Assembly (NCBI RefSeq): GCF_001425045.1
Contig: NZ_LMDJ01000023.1
Span: 447,420-511,419 of the forward strand
DNA: 64,000 nucleotides
Direction of reading: 5' to 3'
DNA from: Massilia sp. Root351
Lineage (GTDB): Bacteria > Pseudomonadota > Gammaproteobacteria > Burkholderiales > Burkholderiaceae_D
The notes under the pieces were generated by a model, which saw nothing but the letters and a program-made list of their open reading frames with translations, had not been told where the DNA came from and made no database searches. Every line of letters begins with the position of its first letter. Positions within the stretch are counted from its first letter, which is position 1. Both the position numbers and the translations under genes were made by a program. Below, one piece after another: positions 8,323 to 16,429 of this stretch.

Positions 8323-9149
8323 GGCAGCAGCACCCGCAGCAGGTCCAGGCAGGCGCGCGCTGCCTGGCCGCCGCTGTCCTGCTCTCCATGCCAGGACGAA
8401 ACGGATACGCCAACCAGCGGAAAGCCGCGCAGGCGCTCGAACAGGGCCGCCATCTGCTCCAGGCCAGGGCCGTTGGGCACATGGTATTTCAGCGCGGGCA
8501 TGCGCTGCGACTCGTCCAGCACATCGGTGTCGAAATGCAGGTACAGGGTTTCGCCGGACGACAAGTGCGTGAGTACATCGTCCCATTCGCTGTGCACGAT
8601 GGCGGAAGCGCGCAAGGCTTCGTCTTCGCCGGGATCCAGGTCGCGCGCGTCGGACAACACGATGCGCTCCTCGGGATAGGGGCGCGCGCCCACCTGCGCG
8701 CGCATGGCGGCGATGCTGTCGCGCTGTTCCTTGCGCCGGTCGGGCCGGCCCACCAGCATGGCCAGCGGCATGCCGCCCAGATATTGCGTCTGGGTGGTGG
8801 CCCAGGTATGGAAGTCGCCGTGCGCGTCCAGCCACAGGATGCGTTGCGGCTCGCATCCGGCCTGCTGCAAGCCCGCCAGCATGCCTATGGATGAGACGCA
8901 GTCGCCGCAGATGCTGAGCGGCAGCTCGCCGGTGCGCACGGCCAGCCGGACTTGCTCGGCCAGCAGGGCGTAGATGGTACCCATGCTGCGCAGCTGCTCG
9001 TTCTTGTCCGCAATGGTGACAGGCGGTTGCTCGGGCGGGGCGATGATGGTCCAGGGATGCTCGTCCAGCTTGGCGACCTGGCGCAGGCCGTCGCGCCGCT
9101 GCCCCATCAGATAAGGTGCCAGCAGCCGCCGTACCGCCGCGCCGCTCAT
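8319..9149 (-). CDS. Arginase/ureohydrolase-family protein with Cys at the first metal site
   Basis: 276 residues. Metal-site motifs of the ureohydrolase fold are present: LDAHGDFHT (D108, H110, D112, H114) and HFDTDVLD (D207, D209). At the first site, where arginase has GDHS, this protein has CGDCVSSIG (C84 in place of His). Such variants occur in uncharacterised arginase-family proteins, so the substrate need not be arginine; agmatine, guanidino or formimino compounds are alternatives. Its ATG overlaps the upstream sulfotransferase stop (ATGA), making it the last gene of a coupled three-gene operon. No arginine-catabolism genes lie nearby. Confidence 0.8.
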   Translation of the reverse strand: MSGAAVRRLLAPYLMGQRRDGLRQVAKLDEHPWTIIAPPEQPPVTIADKNEQLRSMGTIYALLAEQVRLAVRTGELPLSICGDCVSSIGMLAGLQQAGCEPQRILWLDAHGDFHTWATTQTQYLGGMPLAMLVGRPDRRKEQRDSIAAMRAQVGARPYPEERIVLSDARDLDPGEDEALRASAIVHSEWDDVLTHLSSGETLYLHFDTDVLDESQRMPALKYHVPNGPGLEQMAALFERLRGFPLVGVSVSSWHGEQDSGGQAARACLDLLRVLLP

Positions 9150-10411
9150 TGCCACGCCTCCGGCTCGGCGCCGTAGCCCAGTTCGCGCATGGTGCGCGCG
9201 ACGTCGGGCAGGCGGGCCAGCGGTTCCAGCAGCAAGCGGCGCTTGCGCCAGCGGCCGGGCGCCGGTGTTTCGGTGGCCATGGTCACCGGCAGCTGGCGCC
9301 CGCACAGGTCCGGCGGCGGCGGCAGGTCCAGCCAGCCGTACACGCGCGCCAGCGTGCCGGCGGGATCGGCCAGGAAGTCTTCGAACGCGACGCGGTGCGC
9401 GGCCACGCCGCTGTCCAGGATATGGCGGTGGCAGGACAGCCACTGGTTCAGGCACACCAGCTCCAGGCTGCTGCGCGCGTAGGCGCGCCAGTTCGGCGGC
9501 AGGTCGAATTTCCACCAGCGGCGCCCGAAGGCGCGGAAATTGGAGTAACCCTCGATGGCCAGTTCGGCGCCGGCGCGCGCCATGTCGTGCGAAAAGAAGC
9601 CGGTGGGCGACAGCCAGCCGTCCATCAGGCCGTTGACGCACTGCGCGTAGCCGCGCGTCAGGTGGATGTGGCGCACGTCCGCGTTGGGAAACAGCTGCTG
9701 ATAGAGGCCCGGGCGGTAGGCATCGGACGGCGTCTTGAACAGTAGCACCTTGCTGGCCGCATCGTCCTCGGTGCAGCGCCGGCGCCGCAGGTCGGGCAGC
9801 ACGAAAGGCGGCTCCTCGATCTTGGCTGCCTCCGCGAAAGGACGGCATTCGCCGGGGCCGATCTTGCCGTCATAATAGTCCAGGCGCCAGTGTTCGCCCC
9901 CGAATATGCCGGCCAGCACGGCCCTGGCCACGTCCTGCTGTGCGATGGCGCGGCCCTGGCCGGGGGCTTGCTCGCAGGCGGCGCCGAACGATGCGGCCAG
10001 CGCCTGCTGCAGACGCGCGTAGGCGTCCCGCGTGCCGAACAGGGCAGGAAATTGCAGCAGCAAACGCTTGCTCCAGCGCTGCTGCAGCTCGCCCAGCGGG
10101 GCGATGTGCGCGGTGGCGATGCTCAGGCCATCGAAGATGTTGTCGGCCAGTCTGTCCGGCTGTGCCAGGCGGTCGATAGCGTCGCTGGCGCAGGCCGCGT
10201 CCTGGCCGAAGCCATTGCCGCTCAGCGCCAGGAAGGGCTCGGCTTCACCGTCCAGCGCTGCCACGCCGGGGTGGCTGGCCATGGCCGCCTTGAACAGCGT
10301 GGAGCCCGAGCGCGAACTGGTGAGAATGACCGCCACGCGGCGCACGCTGGCGCGCCAGGGCGCGTGGGGCACGGCGCGCAGGGAGTTGACGCTGGCAAGC
10401 AGGCTGTCCAT
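9146..10411 (-). CDS. Sulfotransferase-family protein
   Basis: 421 residues. The motif VILTSSRSGSTLF (28-40) matches the PAPS 5'-phosphosulfate loop of sulfotransferases, and an Arg/Ser segment IEGYSNFRAFGRRWW farther on could be the 3'-phosphate region. The middle is long compared with minimal sulfotransferases, and there is no signal peptide, so it is probably cytoplasmic and acts on a small molecule or polysaccharide precursor. It lies between a methyltransferase (5-nt gap) and an arginase-like gene (4-nt overlap), which implies one pathway. The donor (PAPS) is inferred from the family; the acceptor is unknown. Confidence 0.8.
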   Translation of the reverse strand: MDSLLASVNSLRAVPHAPWRASVRRVAVILTSSRSGSTLFKAAMASHPGVAALDGEAEPFLALSGNGFGQDAACASDAIDRLAQPDRLADNIFDGLSIATAHIAPLGELQQRWSKRLLLQFPALFGTRDAYARLQQALAASFGAACEQAPGQGRAIAQQDVARAVLAGIFGGEHWRLDYYDGKIGPGECRPFAEAAKIEEPPFVLPDLRRRRCTEDDAASKVLLFKTPSDAYRPGLYQQLFPNADVRHIHLTRGYAQCVNGLMDGWLSPTGFFSHDMARAGAELAIEGYSNFRAFGRRWWKFDLPPNWRAYARSSLELVCLNQWLSCHRHILDSGVAAHRVAFEDFLADPAGTLARVYGWLDLPPPPDLCGRQLPVTMATETPAPGRWRKRRLLLEPLARLPDVARTMRELGYGAEPEAWQ

Positions 10412-10416
10412 CGCCG

Positions 10417-11109
10417 CTAGGCGGACGTGGCGCGCTGGAACAGGAAGGCGTAGAACTGGCGCTCTTCGGCTTCGCCGGGCACGCTGCTGGCCAGCAGCGC
10501 GATGCTAAAACCGGCTTCCGCCGCCAGCCGCTTGACCTCGTCCACGGCGCCGAAATTGGAATGCGAGAAGTAGATCCGGCCGCCAGGCTTCAAATACTTG
10601 CCGGCTTCACGGAAGAAGCGGGTATTGGTTTGAAACTCGGTGTCCCACTGCGAACGGGCCACCACGTCGTGCGCGGGCTTGTTGCGGAAGGGCAGGTTGG
10701 CGGTAATGACGTCGAACTGCTCGCCGCCCACCTCGTCGAACAGGTCGGAGCGGCGCACTTCCATGACGCCGTCGAAGCCATGTTCGTGCGCGTTGTGGGT
10801 GGCGCTGCGCACCGCCGCCGGGTTGATGTCCAGCGCCAGGACGCGCCCGGCCTGCGCGTAACAGCTGAAAATGGCGATGACGCCGGAGCCGGTGCCCACA
10901 TCGAGCACGCTCTCACCGGGTTCGATGCGGAAATTGCGCACCAGCGGCTGGCTGTCGAGGAAGGGCCAGAAGGTGTCCGGATAGACGTGGAACTTCTTGC
11001 CGAGATAGGTGATGGTGCGGCCTTCGTCCGGCACTTCCTTGAAAGCCTTCTGCCGGCTGCGCTGCCACCGGTCGACCTTGAGTTCATTGACGGGCAATGC
11101 GGATTCCAT
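10417..11109 (-). CDS. Class I SAM-dependent methyltransferase, PrmC/RsmC-like
   Basis: 230 residues from the ATG at 11109, chosen because TGGAG lies 6 nt upstream. SAM motif I is VLDVGTGSG (68-76), the acidic strand is LALDINPAAV (about 91-100), and the catalytic-type motif is NLPF (138-141), the variant of NPPY seen in enzymes methylating N atoms. It is the first gene of the operon with the sulfotransferase and arginase-like genes. The NxPF motif would suit N-methylation of a small molecule, nucleic acid or protein; the target cannot be read. The promoter should lie in the 200-nt gap shared with the divergent P-type ATPase. Confidence 0.83.
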   Translation of the reverse strand: MESALPVNELKVDRWQRSRQKAFKEVPDEGRTITYLGKKFHVYPDTFWPFLDSQPLVRNFRIEPGESVLDVGTGSGVIAIFSCYAQAGRVLALDINPAAVRSATHNAHEHGFDGVMEVRRSDLFDEVGGEQFDVITANLPFRNKPAHDVVARSQWDTEFQTNTRFFREAGKYLKPGGRIYFSHSNFGAVDEVKRLAAEAGFSIALLASSVPGEAEERQFYAFLFQRATSA

Positions 11110-11241
11110 GGCGAACTCCAGCGGTTTGACGTGCACCATACTACGCACGCCGCCAGGCCGAATCAAGCGTGTGCGGCGGCCTGTGCAGGAACCCCACAAC
11201 TTGCAGCTTACGAGCCGCGCGGCTTCACCGCCCGGTTATTT

Positions 11242-11283
11242 TTGATCTGGATCAACGAAGTTTCAATAGGGGCGCCCCATAAT
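11242..11283 (+). promoter_or_regulatory. FNR/ANR box and -10 of the P-type ATPase gene
   Basis: TTGATCTGGATCAA at 11242-11255 is a perfect FNR/ANR half-site pair (TTGAT-N4-ATCAA). The candidate -10 CATAAT (11278-11283) puts the box centre about 41.5 bp before the expected transcription start near 11290, the class II activator position. The downstream ATPase is therefore probably induced at low oxygen. Confidence 0.8.
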
Positions 11284-11309
11284 GGCGCCTGCTCAAGGCG
11301 GACCTAACC

Positions 11310-14009
11310 ATGGAAAATCATCTGACACCGATTCCCGCCGATGCATGGCACGCCTGGACGGCGGCCGAGGTCCTGGCGCGCCTGCAGACCGGCGCGCAAG
11401 GCCTGGCCGGCGAGGAGTGCACGCGGCGAGCCGCGCTGTCCGGGCCGAACCGCATGCCGGCGCCGCCCAGGCCCAGTCTGGTGATGGCCTTCCTGCGCCA
11501 ATTCAATAACGCGCTGATTTACGTCCTGCTGGCATGCGTGGCCGTGACGGGCGCGCTGCAGCACTGGGTCGACAGCGCCGTGATCCTGGCGGTGGTACTG
11601 GTCAACGCCGTCATCGGCCTGGCCCAGGAAGGCAAGACCGAGCGGGCAATGGACGCGATCCGCGACATGCTGGCGCCGGCTGCCACCGTGCTGCGGGAGG
11701 GCCGGCGCGCCACCGTGGGGGCCGAATCGCTGGTGCCGGGCGACATCGTGCTGGTGGAGGCCGGCGACAAGGTGCCGGCCGACTTGCGGCTGCTGTCTGC
11801 TCATGCGGTCTCGGTGCAGGAGGCGATCCTGACGGGCGAATCAGCCACGGCAGCGAAGCACTGCGCACCGGTGGCCGCCGGTGCCGCGCTCGGCGACCGT
11901 GCCAACATGCTGTTCTCGGGCACCATCGTTGCCACCGGACAGGCGCACGGCGTGGTGGTGGCCACCGGAGCCTGCACGCAGATTGGCCGTATCAGCGGCA
12001 TGCTGACCGAGGTGGGCGTACCCGATACGCCGCTGGTCCGGCAGATGACGGTGCTGTCGCGCTGGCTGACCGCGCTGATCCTGCTGCTGGCGGGCTTGAT
12101 GCTGGCGTATGGCTATTTCGTTGGGCGTTACCCGTTCGGCGAGATCTTCATGGCGGTGGTTGGGCTGTCGGTGGCAGCGATCCCGGAAGGGCTGCCGGCC
12201 GTGATGACGGTGACCCTGGCGGCCGGCGTGCAGGCCATGGCGCGGCGCAAGGCGATCGTCCGCCGCTTGCCGGCCATCGAGTCGATCGGCGCGGTGTCGG
12301 TGATCTGCACCGATAAAACCGGCACGCTGACCCGCAACGAGATGATGGTGGGCGCGGTCGTCACCGCCGGGCACGTCTTCACGCTGCAGGGCGATGGCTA
12401 TGCGCCGACCGGCGCGCTGCACCTGGATGAAACCGAAGTGGACGCCGGCGAGTTTGCCGTGCTGGAGGAACTGGCGAGGGCGGCGGTATTGTGCAACGAC
12501 GCCGAGCTGCACGACCGCACCGGCACCTGGTCGGTCGAGGGCGACCCGATGGAAGGAGCGCTGCTGGCGTTCAGCGGCAAGATGGGCATAGACGCATCCG
12601 GCGAGCGGCGCTTCTGGCGCCGTACCGACGCCATCGCCTTCGACGCCCGCCACCGCTACATGGCGACGCTGCACCACGACCATCTCCACCATGCGGTGGT
12701 GTATGTGAAGGGAGCGCCCGAGCGGGTACTGGCCATGTGCCGCAGCCAGCGCGCCGAAGGCGGCGCCACCGCGGCGCTGGACCGTGGCTATTGGGAGCGG
12801 CAGGCCGAGTCGCTGGCGGGCCGTGGCCAGCGGCTACTTGCCTTCGCCGCGCTGCCCGCTCCCGGTGCCACTGCAGTGCTGGAACACAGCACGGTTGAAG
12901 GGCCGCTGACGCTGCTCGGAATGGTGGGCATGGTCGATCCGCCGCGCCTCGAAGCGGTGAACGCGATAGCACAGTGCCATGCGGCCGGCATCGCCGTCAA
13001 GATGATTACCGGCGACCACGCCAGCACCGCTGCGGCCATCGGCCGGCAAGTCGGGCTGGCCGGTGCCGGCCAGGTGCTGACCGGCGCCGACCTGGACGGC
13101 ATGGACGACATGGCCCTGCGCGGCGCGGCCGCATCGTGCAATGTATTTGCGCGCACCAGCCCGGAGCACAAACTGCGCCTGGTGATGGCGCTGCAGGCGC
13201 AAGGCATGACGGTGGCCATGACGGGCGACGGCGTCAACGACGCTCCCGCACTCAAGCGTGCCGACGCCGGTATCGCGATGGGGCGCAAGGGTAGCGAGGC
13301 GGCCAAGGAGGCGGCGCTGCTGGTGCTGGCCGACGACAATTTCGCCACCATCGTGGCGGCGGTCCGCGAGGGCAGGACGGTCTATGACAACCTCAAGAAG
13401 GTTATTAGCTGGACCTTGCCGACCAACGCAGGCGAGGCCGCCACCATCGTGGCTGCCCTGCTGTTCGGCACGGTGCTGCCGGTCACGCCGGTGCAGATCC
13501 TGTGGGTCAACCTGGTGACGGCGTCCACGCTGGGGGTCGCGCTGGCGTTCGAGCCGACCGAGGACAACACCATGGTACGTCCTCCGCGCGCCCGCAGCGA
13601 GGCGCTGATCGGACCGGCGCTGGCCTGGCACATCGTCCTGGTGTCGCTGCTGTTCGTGGGTGGAGTGTCGGGCATACTCAACTACGCGCTGGCCAAGGGC
13701 TATCCGATCGAACTGGCGCGCACCATGGCGCTCAATACGCTGGTGGTGATGGAGGTCTTCCACCTGTTCTTCATCCGCAACATCTACGGCACTTCGCTGA
13801 CGTGGAAGGGCCTGCGCGGCACCAGGGCGGTGTGGGCGACCATCGCCATGGTGACGGCTGCCCAGTTCGCCGTGACCTATTTGCCGCCCATGCAGGCGTG
13901 GTTCGCGACCCGCCCGGTGCCCTGGCTGGACGGCTTGCTGGTGGCCGGCACCGGCGTGGTGCTGTTCGCGCTGCTCGAGATCGAAAAGCAGATCCGGCTG
14001 CGCCTGTGA
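11310..14009 (+). CDS. P2-type cation-transporting ATPase
   Basis: 899 residues with full P-type architecture: cation_ATPase_N domain, actuator motif LTGES, M4 AIPEGLPAV, phosphorylation motif DKTGTLT (D335), nucleotide region KGAPE, hinge MTGDGVNDAPAL, and M5-M6. The PEGLP motif and M5 NAGEA resemble Ca2+-type (PMR1/SERCA) pumps. In M6, WVNLVTAST replaces the Ca2+-pump WVNLVTDG, so the key Asp ligand is missing and the transported ion is uncertain (H+, Na+, Mn2+ or Ca2+). Heavy-metal binding motifs (CPx, HMA) are absent, so it is not a copper pump despite the next operon. It has its own low-oxygen-type promoter. Confidence 0.9.
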   Translation: MENHLTPIPADAWHAWTAAEVLARLQTGAQGLAGEECTRRAALSGPNRMPAPPRPSLVMAFLRQFNNALIYVLLACVAVTGALQHWVDSAVILAVVLVNAVIGLAQEGKTERAMDAIRDMLAPAATVLREGRRATVGAESLVPGDIVLVEAGDKVPADLRLLSAHAVSVQEAILTGESATAAKHCAPVAAGAALGDRANMLFSGTIVATGQAHGVVVATGACTQIGRISGMLTEVGVPDTPLVRQMTVLSRWLTALILLLAGLMLAYGYFVGRYPFGEIFMAVVGLSVAAIPEGLPAVMTVTLAAGVQAMARRKAIVRRLPAIESIGAVSVICTDKTGTLTRNEMMVGAVVTAGHVFTLQGDGYAPTGALHLDETEVDAGEFAVLEELARAAVLCNDAELHDRTGTWSVEGDPMEGALLAFSGKMGIDASGERRFWRRTDAIAFDARHRYMATLHHDHLHHAVVYVKGAPERVLAMCRSQRAEGGATAALDRGYWERQAESLAGRGQRLLAFAALPAPGATAVLEHSTVEGPLTLLGMVGMVDPPRLEAVNAIAQCHAAGIAVKMITGDHASTAAAIGRQVGLAGAGQVLTGADLDGMDDMALRGAAASCNVFARTSPEHKLRLVMALQAQGMTVAMTGDGVNDAPALKRADAGIAMGRKGSEAAKEAALLVLADDNFATIVAAVREGRTVYDNLKKVISWTLPTNAGEAATIVAALLFGTVLPVTPVQILWVNLVTASTLGVALAFEPTEDNTMVRPPRARSEALIGPALAWHIVLVSLLFVGGVSGILNYALAKGYPIELARTMALNTLVVMEVFHLFFIRNIYGTSLTWKGLRGTRAVWATIAMVTAAQFAVTYLPPMQAWFATRPVPWLDGLLVAGTGVVLFALLEIEKQIRLRL

Positions 14010-14039
14010 AGACGGACGGCCGAATAGGCGGAAAAGTGC

Positions 14040-14070
14040 TTGACCTTCCCGCAATGGGAAGGTGTAGCGT
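14040..14070 (+). promoter_or_regulatory. CueR-type (MerR family) promoter of the copper cluster
   Basis: -35 TTGACC (14040-14045) overlaps the dyad ACCTTCCC (14043-14050) / GGGAAGGT (14056-14063). A weak -10 TAGCGT (14065-14070) gives the 19-bp spacer typical of MerR-family promoters. This matches CueR operators of copA/cueO genes, and a near-identical site lies before copA at 53 kb. No cueR gene is present in the window. Confidence 0.85.
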
Positions 14071-14128
14071 ATGCTTACCTTACTCGACTTGCCATGGTTT
14101 GGCCGGCTGCTGTACCATTTGCACACTC

Positions 14129-14560
14129 ATGCGTATACTTTTCCGTTTCCTGTTGTGGATGTTGATAGCAGCAATGCCGCTGCAGGGGAACGCGTTCGCC
14201 GGTATCCCATGCGCCGGCACGGCTGGCACAGGCATGGAAAGCCATGGTAGGCAAGCGCCGCCCGCCGCGCACCACGCCATGGCCGCCAGCCAGCACTGTG
14301 CGGACATGGCCGGCGTGGCCGCCGCCGTTCCGGCAAACGGCGGCCATGACTGCGCCGGCCACGATGGCGGCGATGCTGCGGAAAGCCATGGCAAGTGTAG
14401 CCAGTGCGCAAGTTGCTGCACGGGCGCGTCCGCGCCGCCGGCCATGCCTTCCCCGGTTTTCCCCGCTGCCTTCTCCACGGTCGCGCCATCCGCAGCCGAG
14501 CCTGCGATGATTGCCCACGTTCCGGCAACGCCCAAGCGTCCGCCGCGCCACAACGCCTAA
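14129..14560 (+). CDS. Small secreted Cys/His/Met-rich protein, first gene of copper cluster
   Basis: 143 residues with an N-terminal signal sequence (MRILFRFLLWMLIAAMPLQG then NAFA). The mature part contains many His, Met and Cys residues, including HHAMAASQHCADMAG, GGHDCAGHDG and KCSQCASCC around 88-97, followed by a Pro/Ala tail. It is the first gene behind the CueR-type promoter and resembles in position and composition small proteins that open cop operons (CopL-like), which may bind copper or sense it during translation. I infer a periplasmic copper-binding role; sequence similarity to a named family is not certain. Confidence 0.72.
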   Translation: MRILFRFLLWMLIAAMPLQGNAFAGIPCAGTAGTGMESHGRQAPPAAHHAMAASQHCADMAGVAAAVPANGGHDCAGHDGGDAAESHGKCSQCASCCTGASAPPAMPSPVFPAAFSTVAPSAAEPAMIAHVPATPKRPPRHNA

Positions 14561-14641
14561 GCATCGATATAGGCGCGGGCTGCGGCCCGCCTTGCCCGGC
14601 GCTGCGGCGGCGGGCCTTCATTCCCCTTTAGAAAGAACATC

Positions 14642-15046
14642 ATGAATCGCTTCAGCTTGCTGCTACTGGCAGCCGTTGGCGCGCCGTTGCTGGTGCACGC
14701 ACAGGTCGCCCGCCCGCCGGCGGCTGTGACGGACGCCAACGCCGCCGTGCCTGCTCTGCAATACCGGTCCATCTTTACCAGCCAGCCAACCCCTGACCCT
14801 GCCACCACGCCCGACAAGGTGTGGATCCAGGCCAACCGCGACGTCACCGGCGGCTCGGGCCACGGCGGTCATGGCGGTCATGCAGGCCACGGCACGGAGC
14901 CGGCCCGGCAACCGGCTGCCGATCCGCACCAGGGCCACCAGGACCCGCACCAGGGACATAAGGAACAGAAGGACCATGACGGCCATCAGCACCAAAGGAA
15001 GAACAAGGTCCACGAGGGCCACGACATGCACAAGAAAGGCCACTAA
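14642..15046 (+). CDS. Periplasmic histidine-rich metal-binding protein
   Basis: 134 residues. Signal peptide MNRFSLLLLAAVGAPLLVHA, then a short ordered segment with LQYRSIFTSQPTPDPATTPDKVW, and a C-terminal half made of Gly-His and His-Gln-Gly-His repeats (about 70-134) with more than twenty histidines. It should bind several Cu or other transition-metal ions in the periplasm. It lies between the Cys-rich protein and the TolC-like lipoprotein, the latter starting one base after its stop, and so belongs to the copper operon. The LQYRSxF...W segment recurs in small proteins of cop/cus loci in betaproteobacteria, as far as I recall. Confidence 0.78.
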   Translation: MNRFSLLLLAAVGAPLLVHAQVARPPAAVTDANAAVPALQYRSIFTSQPTPDPATTPDKVWIQANRDVTGGSGHGGHGGHAGHGTEPARQPAADPHQGHQDPHQGHKEQKDHDGHQHQRKNKVHEGHDMHKKGH

Positions 15047-15047
15047 C

Positions 15048-16427
15048 ATGCAGAACTTACCCACGCCCGCGCTGGGCCGCATGGCGGCGGCGATGTCGGC
15101 CGTATTGCTGGCAGGCTGCGCCAGCCTGTCGCCGGATGGCGGACTCAATGACGTCTCGCGCCTGACCCGGGAGCGCATCGGCCAGCCTGCTGCCTTTACC
15201 AAGCAAACCGCGCAGGAAGATGGCGCCGGCAATGCACAGGTGCAGTCGCTGCTGTCCCAGCCGCTCAGTGCGGACACGGCGGTGCAGATTGCCTTGTTGA
15301 ACAGCCCAGCGCTGAAAGCCTCATTGGCCGAACTGGGCCTGTCTGAAGCCGAGTTCGTGCAGGCCGGCCGCCTGCGCAACCCCAGCTTCGGCTTTAGCCG
15401 GGTGCGGGGCGGCAACGACAAGGAGATCGAACGCAGCATAAGCTTCGACCTGGCCGGGCTGCTGACCTTGCCGGCGCGGCACCGTATTGAACAAGGCCGA
15501 TTCGAGCAGGCCAAGCTGCAAGCGGCATTGCAGGCGGTGCGGCTGGCGGCTGACACCCGCCGCGCCTACTACATGGCGGTGGCAGCCGCGCAGTCGGCAG
15601 CGTTTGCCGAGCAAGTGCGCGGCGCCGCCGAGGCGTCCGCCATGCTGGCGGCGAATATGGCCAAGGTTGGCAACTGGAGCAAGCTGGACCAGGCCCGCGA
15701 GCGCGCCTTCCATCAGGACGCGATGACGCAGCTGGCGCGCACCCGCCACGCAGCGGCGGCCAGCCGAGAGAAGCTGATCCGGCTGCTGGGCCTGTGGGGT
15801 GAGCAGCAGAACTTCAGTCTGCCCGACCGCTTGCCGGACTTGCCGGCGCAGCCGCAGGAACCCGGCAATGCCGAGGCGCGCGCGCTGTCGCAGCGGCTCG
15901 ACGTGCTGGCGGCGCGGCGCGACGTGGATGCCACTGCTTCCGCGCTCGGGCTGACCAAGGCCAGCCGCTTTTTCAATGTCTTCGACGCAGGCTATACAAA
16001 CAAGAGCAGCACCGGCGCGCCGCGCGGGAACGGCTACGAGATCTCGCTGGAATTGCCGCTGTTCGACTGGGGCGGGGCCAACGTGGCACGCGCCGAAGCG
16101 CTGTACATGCAGGCGGTACACCGCACGGCGGACACCGCGGTGCGGGCGCGCTCCGAAGTGCGCGAGGCCTACTCGGCCTATCGCACCACCTACGACATCG
16201 CGCGCCACTACCGCGACGACGTGGTACCGCTGCGCAAGCAGATTTCCGATGAAGTCATGCTGCGCTACAACGGCATGCTGGCCAGCGTATTCGAACTGCT
16301 GGCCGACTCGCGCGAGCAACTGGCCAGCGTCAACGCCGCCATCGACAGCCAGCGCGACTTCTGGATCGCCGAGAGCGAGCTCCACTCCGCCATCAACGGT
16401 GGCGGCAATAACGAACCGAGGAATTAA
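15048..16427 (+). CDS. TolC-family outer-membrane efflux lipoprotein
   Basis: 459 residues. The lipoprotein signal ends in LLAGC, followed by two OEP-type repeats of long amphipathic helices (LALLNSPALKASLAELGLSE near 80; RSEVREAYSAYRTTYDIARH in the second half) and beta segments such as GYEISLELPLFDWG. Proteins of this kind form the outer-membrane channel of tripartite pumps. No RND or membrane-fusion partner is present, so it either works with pumps encoded elsewhere or has another role in the copper operon. Its stop is 2 nt from the multicopper oxidase start, showing tight coupling. Confidence 0.87.
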   Translation: MQNLPTPALGRMAAAMSAVLLAGCASLSPDGGLNDVSRLTRERIGQPAAFTKQTAQEDGAGNAQVQSLLSQPLSADTAVQIALLNSPALKASLAELGLSEAEFVQAGRLRNPSFGFSRVRGGNDKEIERSISFDLAGLLTLPARHRIEQGRFEQAKLQAALQAVRLAADTRRAYYMAVAAAQSAAFAEQVRGAAEASAMLAANMAKVGNWSKLDQARERAFHQDAMTQLARTRHAAAASREKLIRLLGLWGEQQNFSLPDRLPDLPAQPQEPGNAEARALSQRLDVLAARRDVDATASALGLTKASRFFNVFDAGYTNKSSTGAPRGNGYEISLELPLFDWGGANVARAEALYMQAVHRTADTAVRARSEVREAYSAYRTTYDIARHYRDDVVPLRKQISDEVMLRYNGMLASVFELLADSREQLASVNAAIDSQRDFWIAESELHSAINGGGNNEPRN

Positions 16428-16429
16428 GC

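Noticed and set aside
11310..14009. Copper or heavy-metal pump
   Set aside because: It lacks a heavy-metal-binding domain and the CPC motif; the sequence is of the P2 type. The true copper pump is the copA gene at 50.7-53.0 kb.
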